A DNA stretch of 64,000 nucleotides from Actinokineospora alba (GTDB lineage: Bacteria; Actinomycetota; Actinomycetes; Mycobacteriales; Pseudonocardiaceae), in the NCBI RefSeq assembly GCF_004362515.1, contig NZ_SNXU01000001.1, positions 3,348,001 to 3,412,000 on the forward strand, in the 5' to 3' direction. This document shows positions 16,135 to 24,950 of this stretch, piece by piece (the stretch's first letter is position 1; each line of letters starts with the position of its first letter). Under the pieces are notes generated by a model. The model saw nothing but the letters and a program-made list of their open reading frames with translations, had not been told where the DNA came from and searched no databases. A program made the translations under genes and the position numbers.

Positions 16135-17645
16135 GCCGACGCCTGCTCGCCGGCGTCGTCGTGGCCTGCACGGTCGGTGCGGCAGGCGCCATGGCGACGA
16201 CCGGACCGGGCGCCGCGGCGCCCGCGCAGGCGGGTTGCGTCTTTCTGCGGGTGCACAGTGTGGGTGGTCTGGGCCTGTCGGTGCTGACCAAGGTCCGCCT
16301 GTCCGACGGCGCCCTCGACCGCGTCGGCGTTCTCGGCTACCGCGTCGACGCCCTGGGTCACGCGCCCGGCAGCCCGCTGTCCTACGGCTTGGCGAGCAGG
16401 AGCCTGACCGGCCCTTTCGCCGACGGCGCCCATGTGATCACGGTCGACGCGCGGGGAGCGGTGCGCGACCTGGGACCGGTGCGCGGCCCTGACCTGCCCA
16501 AAGACCGACTCACCGGGGCCACGGCGGGCACCATCCACCAGGGCGACCTCCTCGTCCGCGACGGCCACTACCTGTACGCGATCGAACTCGACCCGAACAG
16601 CCCCCGCTACCTCGGCCTGACGCGAACCACGGAGCTGCGCCCGTACGAACTGGCCCGCACGGTGGACGACTTCGACACCCGCGACGGAATGCTCTACGGC
16701 GTCTCCGCCCACGTCGCGTACTACGGCAAAGTGGTCAGGATCGACCCCGTGACCGGCCGGGTCACCTACGCGCTCGGCCACAAACTCCCGGCAGGCCGCC
16801 CCTACGGCGCCGCCCTCATCGGCCCAGACGGCGCCCTGTACGCGGCGGCCAACCGAATAGCGGGCCGCAGCCGCTTCTACCGCGTAGACCTATACACCCC
16901 CCACGCGTCGGTTCGCCCTATCGCCGTCTGGCCGGCCGTCGACGCCGCCGACGCCACCGGCTGCGTGGCGAACGCGCCCGCGCCGCCCCCGGTCGGCGGC
17001 CCGACGGCGACCAACACCCGCCCACCCGCACCGGGCGCTGGACCCACGCAGACGAACACCCGCCCACCGGCACCGGGCGTCGGCCCACCCCAGACGAATA
17101 CTCGCCCACCGGCACCGGGCGTCGGCCCACCCCAGACGAATACTCGCCCACCGGCACCGGGCGTCGGCCCACCCGGGACGAACACTCGCCCGCCCGCGCC
17201 AGGCGCCGCACCCTCGCAGACCAACACCCGCCCACATGAGCCCGGCGTCGCGGTGCCGGAGGGCAACGTGCTCCCACCGATGTCGGAGATCTCAGGGTCG
17301 GTGGGGATCACCCTCTTCCCACCCGCCCCCGGCGCGAACGGCCCGACGGCGACCAATACCCGCCCACCCGCCCCACCGGTCGTGTTGCCGCCCCTCCCGC
17401 CTGCCCCGTCGCCCACGGCCCCGCCGACAACCCCGATCCCGCCGCCGCCCCCACAGGCTGTCGCCTCACCACCACCGGCGCCGCCGGCGACGAAACGGCC
17501 CAAATTCCGGGCAAGCGAGCCGCCGCCTCCCGTGGCAATGGACACCCGAGGCGACAAGACAGAGAAGAAGCGCCGCTGGGGAGTGGCGGTTTTGGTATTG
17601 GTCCTTGGAGCGGGAGCCGCAGCAAGCAGAGTCCGCCACCGCTGA
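16131..17645 (+). CDS. Exported repeat protein with Pro-rich TNTRPPAPG stalk and C-terminal membrane anchor
   Basis: 504 residues from ATG 16131. Residues 1-32 are a signal peptide, 35-275 a propeller-like domain of alternating strands (DGMLYGVSAHVAYYGKVVRIDP; GPDGALYAAAN), similar to secreted DUF6923-type proteins. Residues about 294-377 are six 14-residue repeats (TNTRPPAPGVGPPQ type), then a Pro-rich stretch. A C-terminal hydrophobic helix (WGVAVLVLVLGAGAA) is followed by RVRHR. The protein is therefore likely tethered to the outer face of the membrane with the propeller held away by a stiff stalk. Coupling to the DUF4239 protein suggests they act together. Confidence 0.78.
   Translation: MSRRLLAGVVVACTVGAAGAMATTGPGAAAPAQAGCVFLRVHSVGGLGLSVLTKVRLSDGALDRVGVLGYRVDALGHAPGSPLSYGLASRSLTGPFADGAHVITVDARGAVRDLGPVRGPDLPKDRLTGATAGTIHQGDLLVRDGHYLYAIELDPNSPRYLGLTRTTELRPYELARTVDDFDTRDGMLYGVSAHVAYYGKVVRIDPVTGRVTYALGHKLPAGRPYGAALIGPDGALYAAANRIAGRSRFYRVDLYTPHASVRPIAVWPAVDAADATGCVANAPAPPPVGGPTATNTRPPAPGAGPTQTNTRPPAPGVGPPQTNTRPPAPGVGPPQTNTRPPAPGVGPPGTNTRPPAPGAAPSQTNTRPHEPGVAVPEGNVLPPMSEISGSVGITLFPPAPGANGPTATNTRPPAPPVVLPPLPPAPSPTAPPTTPIPPPPPQAVASPPPAPPATKRPKFRASEPPPPVAMDTRGDKTEKKRRWGVAVLVLVLGAGAAASRVRHR
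17010..17261 (+). repeat. Six 42-bp coding tandem repeats (TNTRPPAPG units)
   Basis: Six head-to-tail 42-bp units encode TNTRPPAPGxGPxQ. The middle units are almost identical in DNA and the outer ones diverge. A lone seventh TNTRPPAP copy lies about 90 bp downstream. Copy number probably varies among strains by slippage or recombination. Confidence 0.85.
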
Positions 17646-17649
17646 CCGG

Positions 17650-18140
17650 AGAGAGGCTGATCGCAAGGACTAACCGCGATGCCTTGGTGGGACCGATCTC
17701 CCCGTAATCGCGAGGGCCCTCAGTCATGTGGTGGGGGACTGATCTCCGCAATCGCGAGAGCCCAACCGTCATGTCTCGGTGGGGTCGATCCCCGCGATCG
17801 CGAGGCCTACCGAGATGCCTTGCGGCACCGATCCCGCAATCGCAAGGGGTCAGCCGCGATGCTCTGGTGGGAACGGTCCCCGCAATCGCAGGGGGCCAGC
17901 CGCGATGCCTAGGTGGGACTGATCCTCGCACCGCGAGGGGCGAACGGTCGTGTCTCGGGTGGGACGGATTCCGCACCGCGAGGGGCCAACCGTCGTGTCT
18001 CGGGTGGGACTGATCCCCCGCCGCGAGAGGCCAACCGTCATGCCTTGGTGGGACAGATCCCCGCAATCGGAAGGCGCTAACCGCAATGCCATAGGGAAAC
18101 CGAGCCCCCGCAATCGCAACGGGCCAATCCCAGTTGCCTG
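17650..18140. repeat. Non-coding array of about ten degenerate 46-bp tandem repeats
   Basis: The core GGTGGGAC-GATCC-CCGCAATCGCGAGG-CCAACCG-ATG-CT recurs with GGTGGG anchors at 17686, 17730, 17778, about 17824, 17866, 17912, 17958, 18003, 18047 and about 18092. Spacing is 43-48 bp and copies are 60-85% alike by eye. Short open frames through it exist only because of the period and have no ribosome sites. It fills the gap between two convergent genes, running into the 143-bp inverted repeat at 18136. There are no unique spacers between repeats, so it is not a CRISPR array. Confidence 0.85.
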
Positions 18141-18278
18141 TTTGGGTGGTTCGCCTTGATTTGGGGTGAAATGGGCCTAAACTTTCGCGGCGCGGGGCAG
18201 TTTCCCTATCCTGCCCGCTTTACCCGCGCAGGCCCATTTCTAGGGGTCCCCAAATCAAGGCGAACCACCCAAACAGGC
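18136..18278. repeat. 143-bp inverted-repeat element with perfect 31-bp ends
   Basis: Left arm 18136-18166 is the exact reverse complement of right arm 18248-18278. Inside, GAAATGGGCCT pairs with AGGCCCATTTC near 18229-18240, and a further GCGGGGCAG/CTGCCCGC stem lies at the centre. The whole can fold as one long branched hairpin. It carries no reading frame. It is either a MITE-like element or a strong two-way terminator between convergent genes. Confidence 0.85.
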
Positions 18279-18320
18279 CCACCCACGCCAGCCAGCCGGC
18301 GAACCCCCCAAACAAAGCCA

Positions 18321-18351
18321 GCCGCGCCCGGCCGAAACGACCGGGCGCGGC
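18321..18351 (-). terminator. Hairpin terminator of the serine protease gene
   Basis: Perfect 11-bp stem, 18321-18331 with 18341-18351, 9-base loop, ten bases beyond the protease stop. Confidence 0.78.
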
Positions 18352-18360
18352 CAAGAAGCA

Positions 18361-19452
18361 TCACCCCGTGTAAAGAGTGAGCCCGTAAGCCGACAACGCC
18401 TCCCGAACCGGCTGGAAGAACGTCGTCCCCCCACTGCTGCAGTTGCCCGACCCACCGGACGTCATCCCCTGAGCCTGCACCCGCCCAGACACCGGGGCGC
18501 TGACAACTGAGCCGCCCGAGTCGCCGGGTTCCGCGCACGCGTTGGTGCGGGTCAGCCCGTAGACGATGTTGCCGCCGCCGTAGTTGACCGTCTGGTTGTA
18601 GGCCTGCACGCTCCCGCAACGCCATCCCGTCGTGGACCCCGACCGGCAGATCGTGCCGCCGATGCTGGTGACGGTCGATCCCGCCACGGTCACGTCACTC
18701 CCGCTCGAGTAGCGGTCGACCAAAGCCGTGGACAGCGCTGTGCTGCTGGTGACCCGGACGATCCCGTAGTCGTTGGTGGGGAACGACGAACCGGCGACCG
18801 AGCCGATCGAGCCGCCGGTTCCGGACACCGAACTCGCGCCCCTCGTGCAGTGGCCCGCCGTGATCACGTACCGGGTGCCTGAGGAGTTGCGGGCGTTGAA
18901 GCCGACCGAGCAGCGGCCGCCGCCGAGGTAGATCGCCTGGCCGCCGATGATGCTCCACAGCGGTTGCGGCGCTTCGGTGACGTGGTCGATCCGGACGGCG
19001 CCGTGGTTGGCCGCCCTGGCCCAGGCCAGGCCCGCGGCGTCGTTGCCCAGCACGGACACGACGACCTGGTTGGCCGGTGCGTCGACGTACCAGCCGGTGA
19101 CCGAGTCGGGCGCCGACCGGGCCCGTTGGTCCATTGTGGACTGCACAGTGTCGAGTGCGGCGGCGCTGTGGGTGAGCACCTTGGCTTGGGCGCCGGACGC
19201 GCGGATCTCGCTCGCGCGGGTGGCGTCGGTGACGCCGACGACGAACTTGCCGGTCGCGGTGTCCAGCCAGGAATTGGCGTAGGCGCCGCCTAAGCGGTCA
19301 CGCAGCGACTGCTCGGTGGCGGCCAGTGTGGACGGACTCGCCGACGCGTCCAGAACGGACACAGGGGCGGCCGAGGCGGGTGTCACGAGCGCGGCCGCGG
19401 TGACGGCGGCGCAGATCAAGGGCAGGGCGGAACTCAAGGTACGTCGACTCAC
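18361..19452 (-). CDS. Secreted streptogrisin-type serine protease (S1 family) with propeptide
   Basis: 363 residues from GTG 19452, which has GGAGG seven bases upstream. A signal peptide (cut near ASAAP) precedes an alpha-lytic/streptogrisin-type propeptide (about 30-170; YANSWLDTATGKFVVGVTD and ANHGAVRIDHVTE are typical). The mature chymotrypsin-like domain begins about ISGGQAIY-like (IIGGQAIYLGGG). Catalytic residues are His in TAGHC, Asp in NDYGIVRV and Ser in EPGDSGGSV. Six cysteines fit three disulfides. The propeptide acts in folding and is then removed. It ends with a hairpin terminator. Confidence 0.92.
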   Translation of the reverse strand: MSRRTLSSALPLICAAVTAAALVTPASAAPVSVLDASASPSTLAATEQSLRDRLGGAYANSWLDTATGKFVVGVTDATRASEIRASGAQAKVLTHSAAALDTVQSTMDQRARSAPDSVTGWYVDAPANQVVVSVLGNDAAGLAWARAANHGAVRIDHVTEAPQPLWSIIGGQAIYLGGGRCSVGFNARNSSGTRYVITAGHCTRGASSVSGTGGSIGSVAGSSFPTNDYGIVRVTSSTALSTALVDRYSSGSDVTVAGSTVTSIGGTICRSGSTTGWRCGSVQAYNQTVNYGGGNIVYGLTRTNACAEPGDSGGSVVSAPVSGRVQAQGMTSGGSGNCSSGGTTFFQPVREALSAYGLTLYTG

Positions 19453-20010
19453 GAACGGCCTCCATAGGCAGGGGGATTGGGCCGGAACAGCGACGGTGTA
19501 CACCTGACGAGCGACGCTACGCCCGCCCATCGGTGACCGGTATCGACTATCCGTGCGCTCTGCGTGACCCGAGCCTGAAGTGATTTGGTAACAAGATGTG
19601 GCGATATCGCGCAGCCGGGTGACCCCTTAAGGGGTGACGAACCTCGTCTGGCTCAGTGTCCACATCGCACTGGTAGTCCCTGGACGTCGAAGCGCCCCGG
19701 AGGCGTCCGGCACGACGGCCTCCGGGGCGCGCACTCTCGACGTGTCCGCCCCGCCTTGCGTCAAGCGGGTCCTCGATGCGGACCACGAGTTCCCGTGCCC
19801 CGCGAGTATGTGCCCGAGAATCCCGTCGGTCCAGGGCTACCGGCGGGTAATCGGACGGGTTTTCAAGATCTACTGTGGGTGGCCCGCAGTGAACGGCTCT
19901 CACTCGATCGGATAGCAGTACGCGCGGTACGGGTACCGCGCGCGCAAAAGTGCGTAGCGTTGCACCACAACGGCGTAAGTACTGGTCAATGATGGTGTCG
20001 GGGACGCCGG
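19453..20010. other. Intergenic region with a 14-bp palindrome and a hairpin
   Basis: No convincing gene is present: open frames on both strands lack ribosome sites and family features. It holds the promoter side of the protease gene (minus strand), the perfect palindrome ACCCCTTAAGGGGT at 19622-19635, and a 13-bp stem at 19692-19704/19718-19730. Base composition near 19880-19990 is lower in GC, which fits a promoter for the downstream XRE gene. Confidence 0.5.
19692..19730. terminator. Isolated GC-rich hairpin
   Basis: GCGCCCCGGAGGC (19692-19704) pairs perfectly with GCCTCCGGGGCGC (19718-19730) over 13 bases. No gene ends nearby, so it may shield the downstream promoter or end antisense transcription. 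Confidence 0.5.
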
Positions 20011-20511
20011 ATGGGGCGTGTGATGGACGGGGCCGCATACCAACGCGCCCTCGGGCGTGAGCTGCAGCGACTACGGCTGCGGCGCAAATGGACGCGCGCG
20101 CAGTTGGTCAAGCAACTGCCGAGCGAGCTTTCCGCCCAGGCGCTCGCCTCCTATGAGACCGGCACGCGCTCGTGCACGGTCGTCCGCTTCATAGAACTCT
20201 GCGGCGCGCTCGACGCGTCGCCGCACGACCTCCTCGAACGCGTCCACGACCAAGTGGTGCACTCGGAGTTCCCGGCCACCCTCCGGATCGACCTCGAGCG
20301 ACTAGCCGAGGACCACCGCCCCGAACTGGCGCCCGCCCGCGGCTGGGCCCACGCCGAGGTGACCCGGCACGCCGCCCAGGCGCGCGAGCTGGATCTCGCC
20401 GCGTTGGAGTCGCTGGCCGCCCTGTGCGGGCTGCCGACGGTGGAACTGATCAGGATGCTCCGCCAGGACGCCGAACAGGCCGAGCCCCCACGTGTGGGCT
20501 CGGCACGTTAA
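20011..20511 (+). CDS. XRE-family helix-turn-helix regulator
   Basis: 166 residues from ATG 20011 (ATG 20023 is an alternative and begins MDGAAYQRALG). Residues about 8-72 are an XRE domain (ALGRELQRLRLRRKWTRAQL; ALASYETGTRS). The C-terminal half is helical and ends LIRMLRQDAEQAEPP. This small size and layout are common in Pseudonocardiales regulators related to BldD-type proteins, without evidence that it binds the same ligand. No clear ribosome site is seen. Confidence 0.78.
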   Translation: MGRVMDGAAYQRALGRELQRLRLRRKWTRAQLVKQLPSELSAQALASYETGTRSCTVVRFIELCGALDASPHDLLERVHDQVVHSEFPATLRIDLERLAEDHRPELAPARGWAHAEVTRHAAQARELDLAALESLAALCGLPTVELIRMLRQDAEQAEPPRVGSAR

Positions 20512-20709
20512 TTTCCGCCCGACTATTAGGTGCCGATTTGTTCGGCTAACCGTATTCGGTCGCCCGCACAGCGTGATAGCGCTGTGTCGGGCCGTCTGGC
20601 GTGAGTGCGATCGCAACCTGTGCAACGTGCGAGATTTCGCCGCCGTTCACCCGCGCGGATGACGATTTCGCAGCACGGTCGGGGTGCGTCAGACAAGGGA
20701 GAAACCCAT

Positions 20710-21063
20710 ATGGCCGTCGCCCGATTTCAGATCTACCGATCCGCGGGAAACGGTGTCACCTGGCGATTCCTTTCCGCCAACAATCGGAGTATCGGTCAGG
20801 CCGCCGTGGGCTTCGCGGACACCGACCACTGCGTCGCCGCGCTTCGTGAGCTGTATGACCAGCTCGACTCGGCCTCGGCGACGATCATCAGGGAGGGACC
20901 CAAGCAGTTGTGGTCCTGGCGCGTCCGGGTCGCCGACCGGGATCTTGCGGTGTCCAGCAGGCAATATCACCGGCGGGTCCAGGCCACTTACTCGTGTCGG
21001 AGTTTCCTCGAACTCGTGAGCCAGGCACAGAACGCGCACCTGCCGCGGGCGGCTCATTTCTGA
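20710..21063 (+). CDS. Small YegP/DUF1508-like protein
   Basis: 117 residues from ATG 20710, preceded by AAGGGAGAA eight bases upstream; the in-frame extension upstream lacks one. The pattern FQIYRSAGNGVTWRFLSANNRSI, aromatic-rich short strands and a following helix (DHCVAALRELYDQL) match the YegP fold, where a Trp-Arg strand pair is repeated. A second W-R unit is present (LWSWRVRVADRDLAVSSR). The function of the family is unknown. It is transcribed toward the Pst-type locus but 157 bp away. Confidence 0.6.
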   Translation: MAVARFQIYRSAGNGVTWRFLSANNRSIGQAAVGFADTDHCVAALRELYDQLDSASATIIREGPKQLWSWRVRVADRDLAVSSRQYHRRVQATYSCRSFLELVSQAQNAHLPRAAHF

Positions 21064-21220
21064 TAGCCATTTCCGCCGATTCCCGGTGCTGCCATTCGGC
21101 CTATCGGCTTCGATATGCGGCAGGCCATTCGTTCGTTGTTCATGATATCAACCTGGGCAGGCCAACTGCTCGGGGTTGGGTCGACGACATCACCACCGAT
21201 CCTCTGTGGAGTAACCCCGA

Positions 21221-22249
21221 ATGTCTCAAGTGATCACCGAACCCGACCTGGTCGGGCACGAGGTCCGGCCCCCGGACGGTCCCCGTCGCCGGGTCCGGCC
21301 CTCCGGTGGGGTGGACCGCGTGTTCCGGGTGCTGCTGCGCGCCGCGGGCGTCGCCGTGCTCGCGATCATGGCGACGGTGGGCCTGTTCCTGCTCACCCGG
21401 GGCTCGAGCGCCTTCGCCGCGGCCGGGTTCGACTTCCTCACGGTGGCGGCCTGGGAGCCGGACTCACTCAACTTCGGGATCGCGGCGGTCCTGGTGGGCA
21501 CGCTGCTCATCGCGGCGGTCGCGCTCACCGTGGCGTTCCCGCTGGCGCTGGGTGTCGCGCTCTACATCTCCGAGTACGCGCCGCGGCGGATCCGGCGGGT
21601 GCTGACCAGCATGGTCGACCTGATGGCCGCGGTGCCCAGCGTCGTCTACGGGCTCTTCGGGTCGGTCTTTCTGCAGTGGCAGGGGGTCGACATCCCGCGC
21701 TGGCTGTCCATCCAGTTCGGCTGGGTCCCGTTCCTGAGCGTGCCCGGCGCGGACCCGGACAACCCGCTCGCAGGCGACTCCGTCTACGTCACCTCGACGT
21801 TCTGGGCGGGCCTGATCGTCGGTTTCATGGTGATGCCGTTCATCTGCTCGGTCATGCGCGAGTCGTTCACCCAGGCGCCGCAGGGGGAGCGCGAAGGCGC
21901 CTTGGCGCTGGGCTCGACGCGCTGGGGCATGATCCGCAGCGTCGTGCTGCCCTTCGGCCGCAGCGGCATGATCGGCGGCACCATGCTCGGCCTGGGCCGC
22001 GCGCTCGGCGAGACGATCGCCGTGGCGATGATCATCGCACCGGTTTTCACCATCCAGACGCACATCCTCGGTAAAGGCGGCCACTCGGTGTCCGCCCTCA
22101 TCGCCCAGCAGTGGGGATCGGCGACCGCGTTCGGGTTGTCGGCGCTGATGGCGGCCGGGCTGGCGCTGTTCGCGCTCACCCTGGTGGTCAACTTCGCCGC
22201 GTCGGCGGTCATCGCCCGCAGCCGGTCCGGCCAGGGGAGCGACGCCTGA
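21221..22249 (+). CDS. pstC: PstC-type ABC transporter permease
   Basis: 342 residues with about six membrane helices. The ABC importer EAA-like loop is EREGALALGSTRWGMIRSVVLP, and GLGRALGETIAVAMIIAP is the PstC/PstA signature following it. The N-terminal cytoplasmic tail is about 35 residues, and the periplasmic loop between helices (FGWVPFLSVPGADPDNP) is longer than in ordinary phosphate PstC. The stop overlaps the pstA start (TGATG), giving coupled translation. There is no phoU in the locus, and I found no clear PHO box in the 157 bp upstream, so phosphate as substrate is not assured. Confidence 0.9.
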   Translation: MSQVITEPDLVGHEVRPPDGPRRRVRPSGGVDRVFRVLLRAAGVAVLAIMATVGLFLLTRGSSAFAAAGFDFLTVAAWEPDSLNFGIAAVLVGTLLIAAVALTVAFPLALGVALYISEYAPRRIRRVLTSMVDLMAAVPSVVYGLFGSVFLQWQGVDIPRWLSIQFGWVPFLSVPGADPDNPLAGDSVYVTSTFWAGLIVGFMVMPFICSVMRESFTQAPQGEREGALALGSTRWGMIRSVVLPFGRSGMIGGTMLGLGRALGETIAVAMIIAPVFTIQTHILGKGGHSVSALIAQQWGSATAFGLSALMAAGLALFALTLVVNFAASAVIARSRSGQGSDA

Positions 22250-23400
22250 TGTCCACTGTGGAATCCTTCGAGACACGCCGGGACACGGCGACAATCCGGC
22301 GGGCCGATGTCGTGGCCATGTTCGGCGCCCTGGTCGCGGCCGTCGCCATGACGGCGCTGCTGTTCGACCAGATAGCCCCGTTCTCCGGCGCGGTCGGCTT
22401 CATCGCCATCGCCTACCCGCTGTTCCTCGCGCTCTACGCGCTGCTGGTCTCGCTGGAGGAGAACGGACTCACCGTCCGCGACAAGCTGGTCTCCGCCATC
22501 GTGCACAGTTTCGCGCTGGTGGCGCTGGGGGCGTTGCTGTTCATCGTGGTCTACCCGATCGCGCTGGGCCTCGACGCCTTGACCCACCTGAACTTCTTCA
22601 CCGACGACATGTCCGAGGCGGGCACCCTGGACCCGCTGGAACTCGGCGGGATCCTGCACGCCGCCGTCGGCACCCTGCAGCAGATCGCCATCGCCCTGAC
22701 CATCACCGTCCCCCTGGGACTGACCTGCGCGGTGTTCCTCAACGAGACCAGGGGATCGTTCACCCGGCTCGTGCGCACCGTGGTCGAGGCGATGACCGCG
22801 CTGCCCTCGATCGTGGCCGGCCTGTTCATCTACGCCTCGCTGATCCTGGTCCTCGGGGTGCCGAGGTCCGGGTTCGCCGCGGGCTGCGCGATCAGCGTGA
22901 TGATGCTGCCGATCATGATCCGGGCCGCGGACGTGGTCGTGCGGCTGGTGCCGAGTTCGCTGCGGGAGGCATCGCTCGCCCTGGGCGCCGGGCAGATGCG
23001 CACGGTGTGGCACGTGGTCCTGCCGACCGCGAGGTCCGGCCTGACCACCAGCGTCCTGCTCGCCACCGCGCGGGGAATCGGGGAGACCTCACCAGTGCTC
23101 ATCACCGCCGGGTTCACCCCGTACCTCAACCTCAACCCGTTCAGCGACGCCCAGGTCTCGCTGCCGCTGGCCACGTTCCAGTTGGTCAACTCCTCCGAGG
23201 AGACCATGAAGCAGCGCGGATTCGGCGCCGCCGCGGTGCTGATGGCGCTGGTGCTGATCCTGTTCGGACTCGCCCGCCTCATCGGCGGCCGCGAGCCCGG
23301 CAACCTGTCCCACGGCCAACTTCGCCGCCGCGACAAGGCTTCGCGGCGTGACCGCGAGCGGTTCACCGCACGGGACCGCAGGAACCCGGATACGCAATGA
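22249..23400 (+). CDS. pstA: PstA-type ABC transporter permease
   Basis: 383 residues from ATG 22249. The transport domain (about 145-345) has the EAA loop REASLALGAGQMRTVWHVVLP and RGIGETSPVLITAGF. It is longer than usual PstA (about 280-300) because of an N-terminal part with extra helices (about 20-80) and a loop (LTHLNFFTDDMSEAG). A basic cytoplasmic tail (RRRDKASRRDRERF) ends the protein. Its last four bases overlap an ATG, and the likelier start of the next gene is 23409. Confidence 0.9.
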   Translation: MSTVESFETRRDTATIRRADVVAMFGALVAAVAMTALLFDQIAPFSGAVGFIAIAYPLFLALYALLVSLEENGLTVRDKLVSAIVHSFALVALGALLFIVVYPIALGLDALTHLNFFTDDMSEAGTLDPLELGGILHAAVGTLQQIAIALTITVPLGLTCAVFLNETRGSFTRLVRTVVEAMTALPSIVAGLFIYASLILVLGVPRSGFAAGCAISVMMLPIMIRAADVVVRLVPSSLREASLALGAGQMRTVWHVVLPTARSGLTTSVLLATARGIGETSPVLITAGFTPYLNLNPFSDAQVSLPLATFQLVNSSEETMKQRGFGAAAVLMALVLILFGLARLIGGREPGNLSHGQLRRRDKASRRDRERFTARDRRNPDTQ

Positions 23401-23408
23401 GGAGAACG

Positions 23409-24950
23409 ATGTATCGACCCCTAGTGGGGCTCATGTCCGTGCTCACCGTGCTGTGCACGGTGGTCGTCGGGTTCGCGCCCGCGGCGGCGGCGCAGGATTA
23501 CGTGCCGATCAGCGGCTCGGGGTCGACCTGGAGCTTCAACGCCATCGACCAGTGGCGCAAGAACGTCCAGCAGTTCGGCATCAAGGTCAACTTCTCGGGC
23601 ACCGGCTCCACCGACGGCCGCAACCAGTTCTACTACGGGCAGGTCGACTTCGCCGTCTCGGAGATCCCGTACGGCGAGAAAGACCGCAACACCATCGAGA
23701 AGTCGCCGCCGGAGGGGTCGTTCGCCTACATGCCGATCGTCGCGGGCGGCACGTCGCTGATGTACAACCTGAACATCGGCGGCAAGCGGATCACGAACCT
23801 GCGGCTGTCCGGCGAGGTGGTCACCAAGATCTTCACCGGTGGCATCACGAACTGGTCGGACCCGGCGATCAAGGCCGACAACCCGAACCTGGCCCTGCCC
23901 GCCCGCAAGATCGTCCCGGTCGTGCGCAGCGACGGCTCCGGCAGCACCGCGCAGTTCACCGCGTGGATGGCCGCGCAGCACGCCCCGATCTGGGACGCCT
24001 ACTGCGCCCGCGCCGGCCGCTCGACCCCGTGTGGGCTCACCTCGTCCTACCCGGTGCTCGAACCGCTGGTGGCGCAGGACAAGTCGATCGGCGTGGCGAA
24101 CTACGTGCGGCAGGCCCAGAGCGAGGGCGCGATCACCTACGTCGAGTACTCCTATGCGAAGAACGCGGGCTTCCCGGTCGCGAAGCTGTTGAACGCCAAG
24201 GGGTACTACGTCGCGCCGACCGCGTCGGCGGTGGCGGTGGCGCTGCTGCGGGCCAAGGTCCGGCCCAATCTCACCCAGGACCTCAGCCAGGTCTACGCCG
24301 ACCCGGACCCCCGGACGTACCCGCTCTCCAGCTACAGCTACATGATCATCCCGACGGTGCCGAGCGCGAAGTTCAGTTCGGCCAAGGGACGCACGCTCGC
24401 CGACTTCGGCTACTACTTCCTGTGCGAAGGCCAGCAACAGGCGGAGCGGCTGGGGTTCTCCCCGCTGCCGATCAACCTGGTGCGCGCCGGGCTCGACCAG
24501 GTGGCGCGGATCCCGGGGTCGGTCAAGAAGGCCACCGACATCAGCAAGTGCAACAACCCCACGTTCTCCGCGGACGGGACGAACACCCTGGCGGTCACCG
24601 CGAAGCAGCCCCCGGAGTGCGACCGGCGCGGCGGACCCGCCCAGTGCACCGAGGCGGGCGTTCCGGTGAAGGCCCCGACCAAGGCAGGCGGCCCCGCGGC
24701 GGGCGGTCCCGCGGTGCCCGGCGAGGCGGTGCCCGGTGAAGCGGCGGGACCCGCGGCGGAGGTCGCCGACGAAGCCACCGGAGGGGACCGGGCGGCGGCC
24801 GCGAGCGCGTCGGCCGTGCCGGTGTCGGTCGACCTGCCGCAGGACGACGGCACCCTGCTGGTCGTGGTCGCCGTGGTGCTGCTGGTCGCCTTGGTGGTCG
24901 GACCGCCGATGGTCGCCAGGCTGCTGCGCAAGAGTGGAGCGCAGCGGTGA
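23409..24950 (+). CDS. PstS-like substrate-binding protein with C-terminal membrane anchor
   Basis: 513 residues. ATG 23409 is preferred over ATG 23397 because GAGGAGA lies four bases before it. A signal peptide (cut near AAAAQDY) precedes a PstS-type binding fold: GSGSTWSFNAIDQW, VDFAVSEIPY and VRSDGSGSTAQFTAWM correspond to phosphate-binding loops. Residues about 410-475 are a Pro/Ala/Gly linker and 485-508 a membrane helix followed by RLLRKSG. Normal Gram-positive PstS is a lipoprotein held by an N-terminal lipid; here the anchor is at the other end. GTGA overlap couples it to the next gene. Confidence 0.85.
   Translation: MYRPLVGLMSVLTVLCTVVVGFAPAAAAQDYVPISGSGSTWSFNAIDQWRKNVQQFGIKVNFSGTGSTDGRNQFYYGQVDFAVSEIPYGEKDRNTIEKSPPEGSFAYMPIVAGGTSLMYNLNIGGKRITNLRLSGEVVTKIFTGGITNWSDPAIKADNPNLALPARKIVPVVRSDGSGSTAQFTAWMAAQHAPIWDAYCARAGRSTPCGLTSSYPVLEPLVAQDKSIGVANYVRQAQSEGAITYVEYSYAKNAGFPVAKLLNAKGYYVAPTASAVAVALLRAKVRPNLTQDLSQVYADPDPRTYPLSSYSYMIIPTVPSAKFSSAKGRTLADFGYYFLCEGQQQAERLGFSPLPINLVRAGLDQVARIPGSVKKATDISKCNNPTFSADGTNTLAVTAKQPPECDRRGGPAQCTEAGVPVKAPTKAGGPAAGGPAVPGEAVPGEAAGPAAEVADEATGGDRAAAASASAVPVSVDLPQDDGTLLVVVAVVLLVALVVGPPMVARLLRKSGAQR

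Noticed and set aside
17650..18140. CRISPR array
   Set aside because: Repeats are degenerate, adjoin directly with no unique spacers, and no cas genes are nearby.
17679..18159. Small proteins encoded by the tandem array
   Set aside because: Frames exist in several phases because of the 46-bp period, lack ribosome sites and give different peptides without constraint.
19547..20038. 163-codon minus-strand frame before the XRE gene
   Set aside because: Arg/Pro-rich, no ribosome site, crosses a palindrome and the XRE start; treated as non-coding.
21064..21220. PHO box upstream of pstC
   Set aside because: GTTCATGATAT-like words occur but no pair of 11-bp direct repeats of the PhoP type could be found, so I do not call one.
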